From the NCBI GenBank assembly GCA_031835245.1, contig JAVKOQ010000029.1:248001-312000 (forward strand): a DNA stretch of 64,000 nucleotides. The letters are read 5' to 3'. The stretch comes from Balamuthia mandrillaris. Lineage: Eukaryota; Discosea; Longamoebia; Balamuthiidae. A model generated the notes under the pieces. That model was not told where the DNA came from. It did no database searches and saw nothing but the letters and a program-made list of their open reading frames with translations. Each line of letters opens with the position of its first letter. Position 1 is the first letter of the stretch. Below, piece by piece: positions 44,322 through 55,715 of this stretch. The position numbers were made by a program, and so were the translations under genes.

Positions 44322-44864
44322 TTATAAGGTAAATGTCGGAGTTTCCAGCTGATGTGGCATGATCTGATAGGTGGTGATGTCGACATATAATATTTCGGAG
44401 CCAATCGGGGTGATGCAATTTTTGTTATCGGGGTCCATCATTAATTCTACGCAATATAGAAGGCACGACGGTTGGCAGTGCAACGGCTGGTTGGTGAAAG
44501 TTGGTAGTGTACAAGCGGTAACCGGTGAGAGGAAAGCTGGAGTGGAGTGATTGCCAGCATTGCGATACAATGAGAACAAGGCAGCGGCTTTCGCACCAAG
44601 GATAACGTCGGAAACATACGGGCTTGTTGTTATTATTGAGGTTGAGGTGTTTTTCTCCTTTCCAACACAATATCCCACCCACGCATGCAGGTTACCAACC
44701 GCTACTGAAGAAATGAATAAGTTAGTTGTGCTTGGTAGGTGTTGCGTTTGATGCAAAGCACATTTTAAATAAATTACATTAAAGACAACGATGTATTGAT
44801 GCCTGTTCATGTTATGGCGTACTTCACCAGCCAGGCGACTATCCATGAGCCACCCACCACACAA
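44322..44864 (-). CDS. Uncharacterised 180-residue ORF
   Basis: A single open frame without low complexity, containing FISSVAVGNLHAWVGYCVG and, near the end, MMDPDNKNCITPIGSEILY. No family is recognised, no signal peptide at the first Met, and no splice signals are needed. Length and mixed composition in a region of about 43% GC make it somewhat better than chance, but there is no homology support. A GTCGAC lies inside it (44379). It may instead be non-coding intergenic sequence. Confidence 0.3.
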   Translation of the reverse strand: MCGGWLMDSRLAGEVRHNMNRHQYIVVFNVIYLKCALHQTQHLPSTTNLFISSVAVGNLHAWVGYCVGKEKNTSTSIITTSPYVSDVILGAKAAALFSLYRNAGNHSTPAFLSPVTACTLPTFTNQPLHCQPSCLLYCVELMMDPDNKNCITPIGSEILYVDITTYQIMPHQLETPTFTL

Positions 44865-44935
44865 ACAGACAGTAAGACCATCGACAAAAAATCATTTAAA
44901 AAATGAAAAAAAATAAAAACCAACAACAATTAAAC

Positions 44936-44941
44936 AAAAAA
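44936..44941 (-). terminator. Pol III T-run terminator of tRNA-Arg
   Basis: Six T on the minus strand, six bases past the tRNA 3' end. Confidence 0.75.
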
Positions 44942-44947
44942 GTATAA

Positions 44948-45018
44948 GCTGTTGATGGGACTCGAACCCACAACCTTTGGCTTCGAAGGCCAACGCTCTT
45001 CCATTGAGCTACAACAGC
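44948..45018 (-). tRNA. tRNA-Arg (TCG anticodon)
   Basis: On the minus strand, the acceptor stem GCTGTTG/CAACAGC pairs perfectly. The D arm is GCTC/GAGC, the anticodon stem TTGGC/GCCAA has loop CTTCGAA (anticodon TCG), and the T arm is GTGGG/CCCAT with TTCGAGT. No intron. The base after the acceptor stem would make the discriminator U, which is unusual. Six T downstream (44936-44941) terminate Pol III. Confidence 0.95.
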
Positions 45019-45813
45019 TGAGATTGTTTTTTAAGGAGGGATACTAATCTAGTGGATCATACTTCTCTGCTTTTATCCACGAAACGAAAATAGGTCCCTT
45101 ACTTGTCGTGTAGCTCTTCTTTCGTTCGTTTATTTATTATGCGTGCCAATGTCCTCGATCTTTCTTGTATAAGCTTGTGCGCAGCTGAACGCCTCCTTCG
45201 GAGAGCTGTTTTTTTGCACAACGGGTCTAACCAGCAAACGTTCAGGCATGCACGAAAACTGCTGGACGAGGGAACGGACATTTATGGGCCTTCCCTTTTG
45301 TTGTGCTCTCGGGAGGTTCGGGAACAAGCCTTGCTCTTGTCGGACCTTTTCTGGTTTGGTAATTCGCCATCCTTGCGGTTCAGCATTGGCTGACCTGTTT
45401 CACGACCTTAATTTTCCAACAAAACAGTTTTTTTTGAACCAACGCAACAAAAACCACAGCAATCAATTTGCAAATTTTTTGTTTTGCGTGTTGCTCAGGG
45501 CTCCTAAAGTACCACGTTTTTGCAGGGAACGCCAAGGTTTGGCTCCTTAAACTACAAAAGTTTAAACTTTTGTGTCAAACAACAAATCTGTCGAAAAAAA
45601 TTCCACGGCGAGCAGGAATTCGTTTCCAACAAAAGTTTGTGTCCTGAAATAGGTCAGGCGGAGAAGGCGCGGGCGCGACCGATCCATTAATTAAAATTCG
45701 CCATAGATGTGGACTGCGCTCTTCCGTTCGAACAGACAAAAAGGAAAAACTCACGAGAGGAACAGACAACGCAGATGAGGAAGCAACACGGCAACAATTT
45801 CTACCATACCAAC
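45019..45813. other. Intergenic stretch, one weak ORF
   Basis: Upstream of the small secreted protein. A plus-strand ORF 45139-45393 (starting MRANVLDLSCISLCAAERLL) is open but unrecognised and unsupported. Nothing else seen. Confidence 0.4.
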
Positions 45814-46302
45814 ATGGTGCCCAAGTTCGGTGTTCTAGTGCTTTTCTTCTTCCACCTTGGTTCCGCTGTCCCCCGTTTGCATAGTGGTATGAAGAGTTCC
45901 TCTCGCTTCCAGTCACCTCACTGGTTCTGCTTACCATGCTTCTGTTCTTCACTGTACTCCTTTTTCCCAAAAGAGAACCTTTGCGTTTTGACGTTGAGAA
46001 CGTTCAGCGATGTCCGTTGCACAGCTCTGTCCACTGACACCTATTTTCCCTGCCGTGAAGTGACTGTGCTCCACGGCTTTTGCAACATAATGGAGGGCAT
46101 CACCGGCACTGTGGATTGCATTGCTGGCACATACACCATTCATAATAATTTGGAGTGCAAGGATCAAGGCACGACACATCGACCCTGTGGGTGTTTCCCC
46201 AACGGAGATGGGACCTACTCGCGGTTTGACATGGGACGGACGTGCCCCGAAGAGTGGAGCGAGAGCAGTGCTGTTTCCCATCGGAGTGCCTTTTGGATTT
46301 GA
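45814..46302 (+). CDS. Small secreted cysteine-rich protein
   Basis: Two exons, 45814-45886 and 45974-46302, in phase, about 134 residues. MVPKFGVLVLFFFHLGSAV is a signal peptide. The mature part has about ten Cys (RCTALSTDTYFPCREV, GFCNIMEGITGTVDC, NLECKDQGTTHRPCGCFPNG). No family recognised. Probably a secreted or surface protein. An upstream in-frame ATG at 45775 would add 13 residues before the signal sequence, which is less likely. The 87-nt intron has donor GTATGA and acceptor CCCAAAAG. Confidence 0.6.
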   Translation: MVPKFGVLVLFFFHLGSAVPRLHSGMKSSSRFQSPHWFCLPCFCSSLYSFFPKENLCVLTLRTFSDVRCTALSTDTYFPCREVTVLHGFCNIMEGITGTVDCIAGTYTIHNNLECKDQGTTHRPCGCFPNGDGTYSRFDMGRTCPEEWSESSAVSHRSAFWI

Positions 46303-46391
46303 GCAAAGTTATGCAGGAGAAAAAGCGAATACAAAGTTTGTATTGTAAGGCATTGGTGTCAGGTGAAGTTGCTGGAGAGGAGGTAATCTCT

Positions 46392-46625
46392 TCACTTGTT
46401 TTTGCCCGCAGTGGGGTTGAACGAGCTTGACTGGGGATTCATGGCATTGCTCCTATCGTCGAAGCTTTGCTTGGCTCCCATGTCCCCTTTGGCCGCCTGG
46501 GATTGGTTCGAAGCGGCGGACCTTGAGCTGGCGCGGGCAGTAGAACCTCCCGCCTGTTGCGTGGTCGGGTTGTAGGCGGACGACTGGGGGTTGAAAGCGT
46601 GAGAACGCGGGTCGTTGCTGGACAT
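46392..46625 (-). CDS. Small low-complexity protein with duplicated NPQSS motif
   Basis: Single exon, 77 residues. The first and last parts carry a duplicated block, RSHAFNPQSSAYNPT and RSNAMNPQSSSFNPT, joined by a Ser/Ala/Gln/Gly-rich linker. No membrane span or signal peptide. A TATA box (46699-46706) stands about 75 bp upstream of the ATG at 46625, which supports a real, probably strongly expressed gene. Family not recognised. Confidence 0.6.
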   Translation of the reverse strand: MSSNDPRSHAFNPQSSAYNPTTQQAGGSTARASSRSAASNQSQAAKGDMGAKQSFDDRSNAMNPQSSSFNPTAGKNK

Positions 46626-46698
46626 GATTCTTGGCTTGTTCAAACCAGTTGTTATTTTGTTGCTGGAAAAGAAAGGAGAAGGACGAGAACCGGCACCT

Positions 46699-46706
46699 AT
46701 TTATAG
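46699..46706 (-). promoter_or_regulatory. TATA box of the NPQSS small protein gene
   Basis: TATAAATA on the minus strand, about 75 bp upstream of the start codon. Confidence 0.55.
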
Positions 46707-46929
46707 CTTGAAGGCCGAATGTCCAGGACGTGCACACCGTTCTTGCTGTGTTTTTTCTGTCGTCTTGGTGCAGTTTTCCATGTCGGTAACCATTCAACTT
46801 GCTCGCACGAACAGAGGCTGAAGGAAGGACTAAGAATCATGAAGGGAGAAGGAGATGACGAAATGTTGTTGTTGAAAGGAACTTTCAAACTTACAAAAGA
46901 AAAAGAAGACAAGACAAACATAAAAATGA

Positions 46930-49474
46930 TTACAAAGACAACCGCCTGTTCTCCACGAGGGCTTGATAACCAGCCTTCTTTCTTTTGTGCCGCCGGATGA
47001 CAAAGAAGCTGCCAGTGGCCAGACCAACGACCACCACCACCGAGACAACCACCGCGACAGCAATGGTGATGGCCTTCTTCTTGGAGGAGCCATCGTCCTT
47101 CACCATGCAGTAGGTGTTGGCCGAGTTGGAGAACTTGCCGGCAGGGCAGTGCTGGCACTCGGTGCTACCCTCCTCAGGAGCCACCGTGTCATTGGCGCAA
47201 CGCATGCAGGAGGTCTTGGCCTTGGCAGGATTGTAATGCCCCTTCGCACAGAGACGGCAGTCGATGGTTCCTTGTTGATCTGCAAAGCTGCCGGGCGCGC
47301 AAGGTGCGCACTTGACGTTGCCGGTGGAGTTGGCGTGGAAGCCAGGGTTGCAGAGCACACACGCCGTGCTGCCGGTTTCAGCCTGGGCATATCCCTCGGG
47401 ACAGGGAGAACACTCCACCGTGCCGTTGCCTTTGGCAAAAGATCCGGCCTCGCAGGCATAGCATTTGGTCTGGCCCTTTTGGTCGGCATAATGGCCAGGG
47501 GAGCAAGCAGGGCAGACGATGTTACCGGTACCCTTTACGGCGGTACCCTTAGGGCAGTCCTTACAGAGCTGCAAGCCCTCCTGGTCGGCGTAGGTGCCAG
47601 CCAGGCATGGAGAGCATTGTTCGTTGCCGGTGGAGTTGGCGAAAAATCCCTTGGCACAGGGGGCGCAGGTCTTGGTGCCGGTGGTGTTGGTGAAGGTTCC
47701 CACGGGACAGTCCTTGCAGGTTACAGCGCCTGGCGCGTTGGAGAAGGAACCCTTGCCGCAAGGAGAGCAGGTCTTGGTACCAGTCGCGTCCGCAAAGGTG
47801 CCTTGAGGACAGGGCTGGCAGGTCTGGCTGCCCTTTCCATCGGCAAAGCTGCCCTTGTCGCAGGGTTGACAACCGGTATTGCCGGTGGTGTTTGTAAAAG
47901 TGCCCTCATCGCAGGGTTGGCAGGTAGACTGGCCGGTCTTGTCGGTGGCCGTGCCTTTGCCACAAGGCGAGCAGGTCGTGCTGCCGGTCTTGTCGGCGAA
48001 TTGGCCGACGGCGCAAGGGCTGCAGAGCTTGCTGCCCGTAACGTTTGCGTATGATCCCTCCGGACAAGGGCTGCAATCGAATGCGTTGCTAATGTCGGAG
48101 AAATGGCCGGCGGAGCAAGGCAAACACTCTGCTTTGTCTGGTTGAGTGTAGTCGATGTGAGTGCCAGGCTCACAGGTGGTGCATTGGTCCGGCTTGCAAG
48201 GAGAACAGCTGCCCCAGCCAGCGGCGGAGGCCTGTTCGGGCTGCTGTCCAGGGTAGGGACAGGTGAAGGAGCAGGATGAAGAGATTTGGGCGTTCTTGGC
48301 GTCCTGAGAGGGATCGAAGGCGATGTCTCCTCCACCCAAAAGCACCGGGGGCAAGCAACGGCCATTAGTGAATGCAAGGTTGCCATCGAAGATGCTTTGC
48401 TCAAGGGAGAGAGGGTGAGATGTTGCTCTCTCTTGTTGTTGAGCGGTGCTGGTGAAGTAGATGAGTGGGGGAGTGGTAATGGAGGGGTTGAGAGTTTGAG
48501 TGCTTTGAGGGTCGTTCTTACTGAAAGTGCAGGCTACGAAGCTGGCAGAGTGTGCAGCCACGTTGAAAGTGCCGCGCACGGAGGAAGAGGAGCTGGAGGA
48601 GCCGCTGCAGCCCTGGAAGGTGGTAGAGGTGAAGCTCACGCTATCGCTGGACTGGATGGAGAACGACTTTATGTTCTGGAAGGAGCTGGCGCTGACGTCC
48701 ACAGAACCGACTGATCCTTTTGAGGCAGAGCCCTAGATATGATATCATAAGTATTGGTCCCACAGAAAAAAAGAAAAAGAAAAAGAAAGAGAGAATAAAA
48801 AGAAAAAGAGAAAGAAAACGAAAAAGAAAAGGAAAAAAAAAAAAGAAACCTACAAGAGAGATGTCAATAGCATTAAAAGTAACGCTCTCAGCGGTGATCT
48901 TCGAATCCGCAAAAGCCACAAAGGTGGAGGGGTTGGAGGCGTCGCTCGAGCCAACCTCACAAGTGTCCAGCGAGAGCGTCACGTTCTTCACCTTGAGCCC
49001 CCCCACGTTGGCGTTCTGGATCTGCACCCCTTGGCCCGAGGCGCTGGCGTCCACGTACTCCAGGTCAAAGTCCTGGAACTGGACGCTCTTGAAGAGGGTG
49101 CTCCCAGGGGAGGACTTGGTGATGACGACCGGCTCGGTGGCCTGGGCTCTCCCCTTTTCCCCTCCCTGCCTGTAGGTCTGGAAGATGAGGATGGGCACCG
49201 AGGCAAAGTGGTCCAGGGCGATGAAGGCCCCGTTGTAGGTGCCAGGGGAGGCGCAGAGGGTGAGGCTGCCCGTGCTTTGGCCTTGCATCAGCTGGAGGGC
49301 CTTGTAGAGCGTCTTGACGGGGGACTTTGCGCTGCCGTCGTTCTTGTCATTGCCCTTGTCGCTGGAGGCGTAGTAGGAGCAGGTGGCGGCCGAGGCGAGC
49401 TCCACGAGGCAAAGGGAAACAACAACGGCCACGACCGAAGCCAACAGCCACGCTGGTAGTTTGTTCATCGTCAT
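46930..49474 (-). CDS. Type I membrane protein with ephrin-receptor-like cysteine repeats
   Basis: Two exons, 49474-48854 and 48732-46930, in phase, 807 residues. Signal peptide WLLASVVAVVVSLCLVELAS. The first about 430 residues resemble a beta-helix/parallel-beta repeat region (short Asn/Ser/Thr-rich repeats such as VSFTSTTFQGCSG). Then come about a dozen repeats of about 32 residues with the pattern C-x-x-C-x-x-G-x-[FYT]-x-x-x-x-G-x-x-x-C, the GCC2/GCC3 or ephrin-receptor-like motif. A single transmembrane helix near residue 760-785 (AITIAVAVVVSVVVVVGLAT) precedes a short basic tail. Likely a cell-surface receptor or adhesin; ligand unknown. Confidence 0.85.
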
Positions 49475-49568
49475 GCCTTTCTGTTTATTTTTGCTTGTCT
49501 CTTTTGTCTGCTCTCGCTAAATTCCTCCGCTTACTTTTCGTAATGTCTTTTTCTTTTGGGCCAAACAT

Positions 49569-49795
49569 GTCGACAAAAATTTCTGCGGTGGCTTATCAGA
49601 CACCTCGTTGCGCAACATTCCACGATGTTACGATGCTATCCCTCTGCGGGTTGGGTAAGAAAGTGACGTCACCATTTCGAGCTGGGAATTGGGTGCTGGC
49701 TTTTTTATGTCTGCCACGAGGAATGCGCAGCGGGCTCTCCAATTATTTCGACGAAAAATTATGGATTGGATTTGTTGCGGACATCAGTTGTCGAC
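49569..49795. promoter_or_regulatory. Divergent promoter with two GTCGAC and one TGACGTCA
   Basis: Between the cysteine-repeat receptor (minus) and two-pore channel (plus). GTCGAC at 49569-49574 and 49790-49795, with TGACGTCA at 49664-49671 between them. Confidence 0.5.
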
Positions 49796-49951
49796 AAACA
49801 CAGTTGGAAACTTCAGTGCAGAAAAAACGCGGAAATTTAGAAAGAAAACCAATTACACCACGTTACAATTAATGCAACGAGGAGGAGCCATTCATTCTAC
49901 TTCTTGCCGTGGAAGAAGAAGAAGAAGAGAGAATACCCCCCCCAAAGAAGG

Positions 49952-52900
49952 ATGGAAGAAAGCCAAGATGAAAAGAAACCGCTGCTGCAGAGCGAACAAA
50001 TCCCTCCCCTCTTCCCTTCCGCTGCTGCGGAAGAGGCTTCCGCCTCCGCCTCTTCCTCTTCGCTCTCCGCCCAAAGCTCTGCCACCTCAGAGGCCGCTCC
50101 CCTTCTCGGCGACATCGTCCCATCTTCTCATGAAACTGAAACGCACGTATAAATCAAATATCAAGCTAAAAATTATTAACGTTTAAAAACAAAAAAAAAA
50201 AAAAAAAACAAACAGCGAAGCGTTCCAGATCAAGAAAGCGGCCGTGTTGGTCGACTGCGCGGTGGCAGGGAAACCGACCCTCTCGCTCAACAGCCCCATC
50301 GGGCTGAGGGCCTATCTCATCCATAGGAACCTGATGTGGCTGACCTACGTGGTGTGGGCCGTGCTCTGTTTGCTTCCCTTCTTCGAGGAGCCCTCCTGGT
50401 GTGCCTTTTATCCAAACGGAGGGTGCTCTTCTTCTCTCGGTTTGTTTTTTTTCTCATGAGTACTCCTTTTTTTTTTTCATTTTTCATTTTTCATTTCTTT
50501 TTATTTTTATTTTTCTTTTTTTCTTTTTTCCTTTTTTTTCGGTTCTTTATCAATTATTTTTCATATTTATCCTTCTTTTCTCTTATTCTTCTTTTTTATT
50601 ATCTTTCTGTATGTTTTTCTTTATGTTTTGTGCATGCATTATAGCAACTGAAGGAAAGTCATGGGAAGACTCTGGCCTGCCCAAGCTCAAAATTTCTGTG
50701 GCCCTATCCATACGGTTGGCTTGCATGCTCCTTCTGGCCGTTCAGGCCACGCTTTGGGCATTTGTTCTTGGGCGCAAACACTTTTTCAGCATTCGAGGAA
50801 ACCTCTGGCACTTGCTTCAATGCTTGCTCATCTGCTGGGTGACAATCGAGACCATTGTCCTGTTGATCGTGTTGCCGTCTACTCGACACAAGAGCAACAA
50901 AAGCAAGGATGGGTACTTGGTGCTGATCCATTTTTCACCGTTTCTCCTGCCGTTGTTGTTTTCCATTTACTTTGCGCCAGTTCGACGTTCTGTGAAGAAT
51001 ATCGTGGCACTGTTGGTACAGATGAGGGATATGGCTGTGTTGATGTCGTTCTCCATTTTGCTGGCCTCTTGGTTGGGATGGACCTTGTTCAAAGTGATAG
51101 ATGGTAATTTTTCATCATTGTGCTTCGTGAATTTCGTAGTTTTGTTCTTTTGTTGCTCATCCGTTGAGTCATTATTTTGCAGAGGAGCACTTTGGAAGTT
51201 TAGGCGACTCCATGGCACAAATGGTGTACTTATTGTACGCTGGAAACCTGCCAGGAATGCTGGCAACAAGCTTCGAGGCTTATCGAATTTCTGCTTTGTT
51301 CTTTGCAAGTTTCATTGCCTTTGTTAAGCTATTGTTCTTGAGTCTTGCTCTCGCCGTTGTTTATAGTTGCTACTCCTCTCTGATGCGAGCCGATGTCAAC
51401 GTATTTCTGGTATGTTTGTTTACATATTACTCCTTCTCTAATATCTTTCAACAACATTACCAACAAAAGGAACGACGACGAGTTGCCTTGTTAGCGGCGT
51501 ATGATGTGCTGAAAGAACTTACAAAAAGAGAAGACGTCACTCACGAGGAATCTGGAGTGAGTTTCCCCGTTCTTCGTAGATTATTTGTGGAGTTAAACGC
51601 GTATCATCATCTAAGCCACGTTCCGATGGACCAATTGGATTTAGTTTGTAAGTTTTTGGATGCCAACCGCAACAGTCACGTAGGTAAAGACGGCTTCTTA
51701 GAATTATGTTATGTGTTTAACCTTCGTTTCCGTCAAAGAAAAGGTATCTCCTGTTCCTCTTTTCACTCCTTCCTGCTTTCCTTCTAATGAAGCAACAGAT
51801 AAAAAAGAGGCCAGAGGATTGCTAGCAGGTGTTTGGCCTGGCCTTTACCGTGCTAGAGGCATTCGTGTGCTAACTCGAGTGGAACGCAGTCCTTTGTTGG
51901 AATATGTTGTGGATGGTATGGTGTTAATCTCCACTTTATGTTCCGTTATTGAGTCAATTCAATTTCCTCGCCATCGAGGTACTATCCTGCCTTCTTTTTC
52001 TTCTGTCATTGTTTCCTTTCAACCAAGCTCATTCATTTCGCCAAAGTTGAATGGGAGATTGTTCAAATGGTTTTTGTAGGGTTTTATACTTTCGAACTCT
52101 TCCTCAAAATATTCATCCGCGGCTTCGATTGTTTCCACGGTCAGCTCCATCGTTTAGACTTTATCTCCATTCTCTCCATCCTCGTTCTTTACACCATTGT
52201 TGCATCTACATCAGCTTCCCTATATTCCTTTGCTCACTCTTCCCCTGCTCTCTTTGGCCTCCTAATTGTCTTTCGTTCGCTTCGTCTGCTTCGATTATTA
52301 CGACATTTACCCATTCTTCGCGGAGCGACAGAAGCACTGACACGATATCTTCCCATGTTGTTTGTTCTGATGAGCATCTTTCTATTGTTGGGATACTTCT
52401 TCTTTGCAGCTTTGGGCATTCTTCTCTTTGGAGGCAAGGTCTATCCGGAGAATCCTCGTTTGAAAGATACCAACTTTGCCAAAGCGCACCTTTTTTCTCT
52501 CAACTTTAACGACTTTGGGGATGCTCTCTTCGCGTTGATGACTGTTCAGCTGGCAGCAGATGGCACGAGTATTGAAGGATGGGTAGCATCGAGCGGAAGC
52601 GAATGGACTCACATTTACTTCGTTTGCTTTCTCATCGTTTCGGACATGTTGTTGATGAACATTGTTTTAGCGTCGGTGTTGGAAGCATACGAGCATTACA
52701 GTTCTGCCAAAGCGAACGTTCAAAGAAGAATGACGCAATACAAACAGAGAATTGAAGAAAAGAAAGGGGATGGAGGACGTGGAAGGAAGACGAAGATACA
52801 AGAAACTACAGTGGTGGAAGAGAAACCGATGCAAAGAGAATACTATGGAGTGTTTGACTTGGATGCGCTATACAGTCGGAAGATGAAAACGATGAAGAGA

Positions 52901-53212
52901 AGCAAAAAGTTCAAACGTGGAATAGCCAAACCATCTTTGATCCAAAGGAAGAAAAATAAGAAGACCGAAGAAGAAGAGGAAGAACTGAAGACTGAAATTG
53001 TAGAAGAAGAAGAAGAAGAAGAAGAAGAATCGATTGATATTTCCTCTGAGGATGAAATGGAGGCAGCAAATTTGGAAGCACAGAAAAAAGCACTGGAAGA
53101 GATCATAGAAGAAGCTGGGTTGGAGGAAGAGATGAAAGAAAGGTTGATGGAAAGTGTGCAAAGACTTCAACAACTATCGCATAATCCTCAGTCAGAAAAC
53201 GAACATATTTAA
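49952..53212 (+). CDS. Two-pore channel (TPC-like, two 6-TM domains)
   Basis: A multi-exon gene. N-terminus cytosolic, with Glu/Ser-rich PLLQSEQIPPLF and PLLGDI (dileucine-type sorting signals). Two six-helix ion-channel domains follow. Domain I pore: GDSMAQMVYLLYAGNLPGML. Domain II: S4 VFRSLRLLRLLRHLPILRGA with regularly spaced Arg, pore FGDALFALMTVQLAADGT and S6 MLLMNIVLASVLEAYEHY. The linker has an EF-hand-like helix-loop (CKFLDANRNSHVGKDGFLEL). The C-terminus is highly charged. TPCs release Ca2+ or Na+ from endolysosomes or the vacuole. The domain I filter (YAGNLPG) differs from animal TANNPD, and the domain II filter lacks the NNW motif, so ion selectivity cannot be assumed. Confidence 0.85.
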
Positions 53213-53243
53213 GTACCTTTTTCCTCTCTTCTCATTTGTGTTA

Positions 53244-55677
53244 TTACTTTTCTCTAACAATTCCATCAGCAGCATTAGACTTTAACAAGGTGACTCCAAA
53301 GGAAAGACGTTTTTGGTTGGTGGTCTTAGCTTGAGAAGTAATGAGGGCACGTTCCTTTTCATGGAACAATCGCAAGTACTCCTCTCGCGCACTTCCCTTC
53401 ATCGCCCCTTGAGATTGTTCCGTTGCAGTGAAATGCCGGTGAAGTGCTCTCTTCCAAAAGTTGTCATAATCACGAAGAACGGTTGCGAATAAAATACACA
53501 CCTTTTTTCCCAGTATGTAAGAAACCCAAAGATAGAAGGAAGCGAAAAGCAACAAAAGCAGAAAGGAAGGTCGGAACCTTGGTACAAGAGACCAAAGAAG
53601 AAGCATCCAAAAACTCAAATATGTGACATAGAAGTTCGTCCGGAAGACAAGCAAACAGGTTGGACCAAGCACGCAACCGCCTTGAATGCAGTCGTTTGTG
53701 ATGAATGTAACGCCTCATGTTGTAGTTTGGTATAATTTTTCTTGAAGGCAACTTATTTCCTATTGTTTACAGGAAAACGTTAAAGAAGAAGAAAGAAGAA
53801 AGAAGAAAGTGGAACAAGAAGAAAAGAGAAAACATAGGACAGAGAGGGACTAGACATTCAGGAGGAGAAAACGGACCAGTGAGAGGAGATCTGGAGTGAC
53901 GAGCAAGCCATTGTTCGATAGCTTTTCGTTCGTAAGTATGGCCGTCCATCGCAACTACAGGATCCTCGAAAGGAACTTGCGTCAATGGACAGATAAAGTG
54001 GAAGAGATAACGCTGACGAACGCCCTTTGCTCGTTTTCGGTGCTCCAGTTCTTGTTCCACTTTTCTTTGCACTACCAGCCCTTCTTCCTCCTCATCATCG
54101 ATGTTGTATAAACTGATTCTGTTTTCTTTCGACTGATCCGTCGTCCCTGCATCTGTTTCTTTATCCTTTTCCTTTTCCTTTTCTTTGTCCGAAGAAGAGG
54201 AAGAAGAGGAAGATGAAGAAGCCAATGCTTCCTGCAGTTGAAGAATTTGACTTTGAAGTTGGTTGATGGTGTAGTGTTGTTTTCGAGCCAATGCGGCAGC
54301 TTCGAAAAGCATCGCTTCAAGTATTTGTGGAGTTCTGATTTGTTGCTGTTTTGGTTTGTTGCGAATAAGACTCGCTCTATATTTTAAGAATACAAAAGAG
54401 AAAAAGACGAAGGTTATGAGATTGCAGATATAGAGCAAGAAATTAACGAGAGAGAGAGGAGAGAACCTGCTGCCAAAACGAAGCGTGGAGAGAGTTTCGG
54501 TGACATTGAATGAACTTGGTGAACAATTGATGACAAGTGTCGTTCGTGCGTTTCCTCCTAAGCTGTTAATCGATTGTTTTAATGCGATGAGATGCTGTTA
54601 GAAAGAAGGAGAAGAAGAAGAAGAAGAAGAAGAAGAAGAACAAGAAGAACAAGAAGAATAGGGAGAAGAGAACTAGAAGAAGAAAGGAGAAGGATAATAA
54701 AAACATTTCAGCAACACGCATACCTGTTTTGTAAGAGGCGAGTTAGTTTGCTGTCGCGATAAGGCACATGTTTCTTTCTGGCAACCAAAGCAGAGATAAC
54801 ATTTCCCAAAGCCAACAACGAGGCGTTAATCCGTTTCGCTTCGTCCAAGCGCATTCCTTCAGCCTCTGTTTTGCTAACCTTTTCAGAGCCGGCCAAATCG
54901 ACCAAGTAAAGCTGAGAGGCTTTTGTGGTTTGCTTCTGGATGTTCTGTTTGTTGATGGTCACAAGAAAGATGGCATGCCCTCTTGAGCTTTCTTCGTTAG
55001 AATGTTTTTTCTTAAGTTAAGGAGAAGAAAATGGCGATAACAGAAAAAGAAGGAAAAAGAGAGGGGAAGAGAGGGAGGGGAAAGAAAGAGAAGATGAGGA
55101 TATTCGTTGCAGCAACGACTCTGTTTCTGGCGCCATCCCTCATGACGGAGATGACTTGTTCAGCAGAAAAAACAGGAGTTTCCATTGCCTCGGGTACAAT
55201 CAGCCCTGTTTTATCTCCTCTGATAGTCAAAGAGCGATTTGGGTCTCTGTTTAGGTCTTTTAAAAACAGATGAGTTCAGGACAAAAGAATAAGGAAACAG
55301 AAGAGCGAAGGAAGACGTACTCAAAAGATCTCGGACTTTTTCCATGTATATTTCAAGATAAGAAACAGTGATATCGAAGAGAATGTGTTCGGATGAGATA
55401 GTAGAGATATGGTGGAAGATATCTCCCATTACTCTCGGTATTATGCCCTTCAGACCTTCATCGAAGCCCTGTCGGTGCAGTTCTGCATCCTCGAACCCAG
55501 GTCCTTGCATTGTGTACGTTTTACCTGCTCCTGTTTGGCCGTACGCTATAATGGCAGCACTATAGCCGTTCAACACATCTACGAAAAATAGAGAGAGAGA
55601 GAGAGAGAGTAAGTACAAAAAAAACAAGAGAATGGAGAACGAGAGAAAGAGAGAAGAAACTACGTCGACGAGAGAGC

Positions 55678-55715
<38 letters not shown>

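Noticed and set aside
46963-48054. 363-residue plus-strand Gly/Ala/Leu ORF
   Set aside because: Antisense of the cysteine-repeat receptor; its periodicity mirrors the receptor repeats.
53244-53751. A stand-alone F-box gene downstream of the kinesin
   Set aside because: The preceding residues complete the kinesin gene's U-box, and a good acceptor (ACAATAG) and matching phase join it to the kinesin exon.
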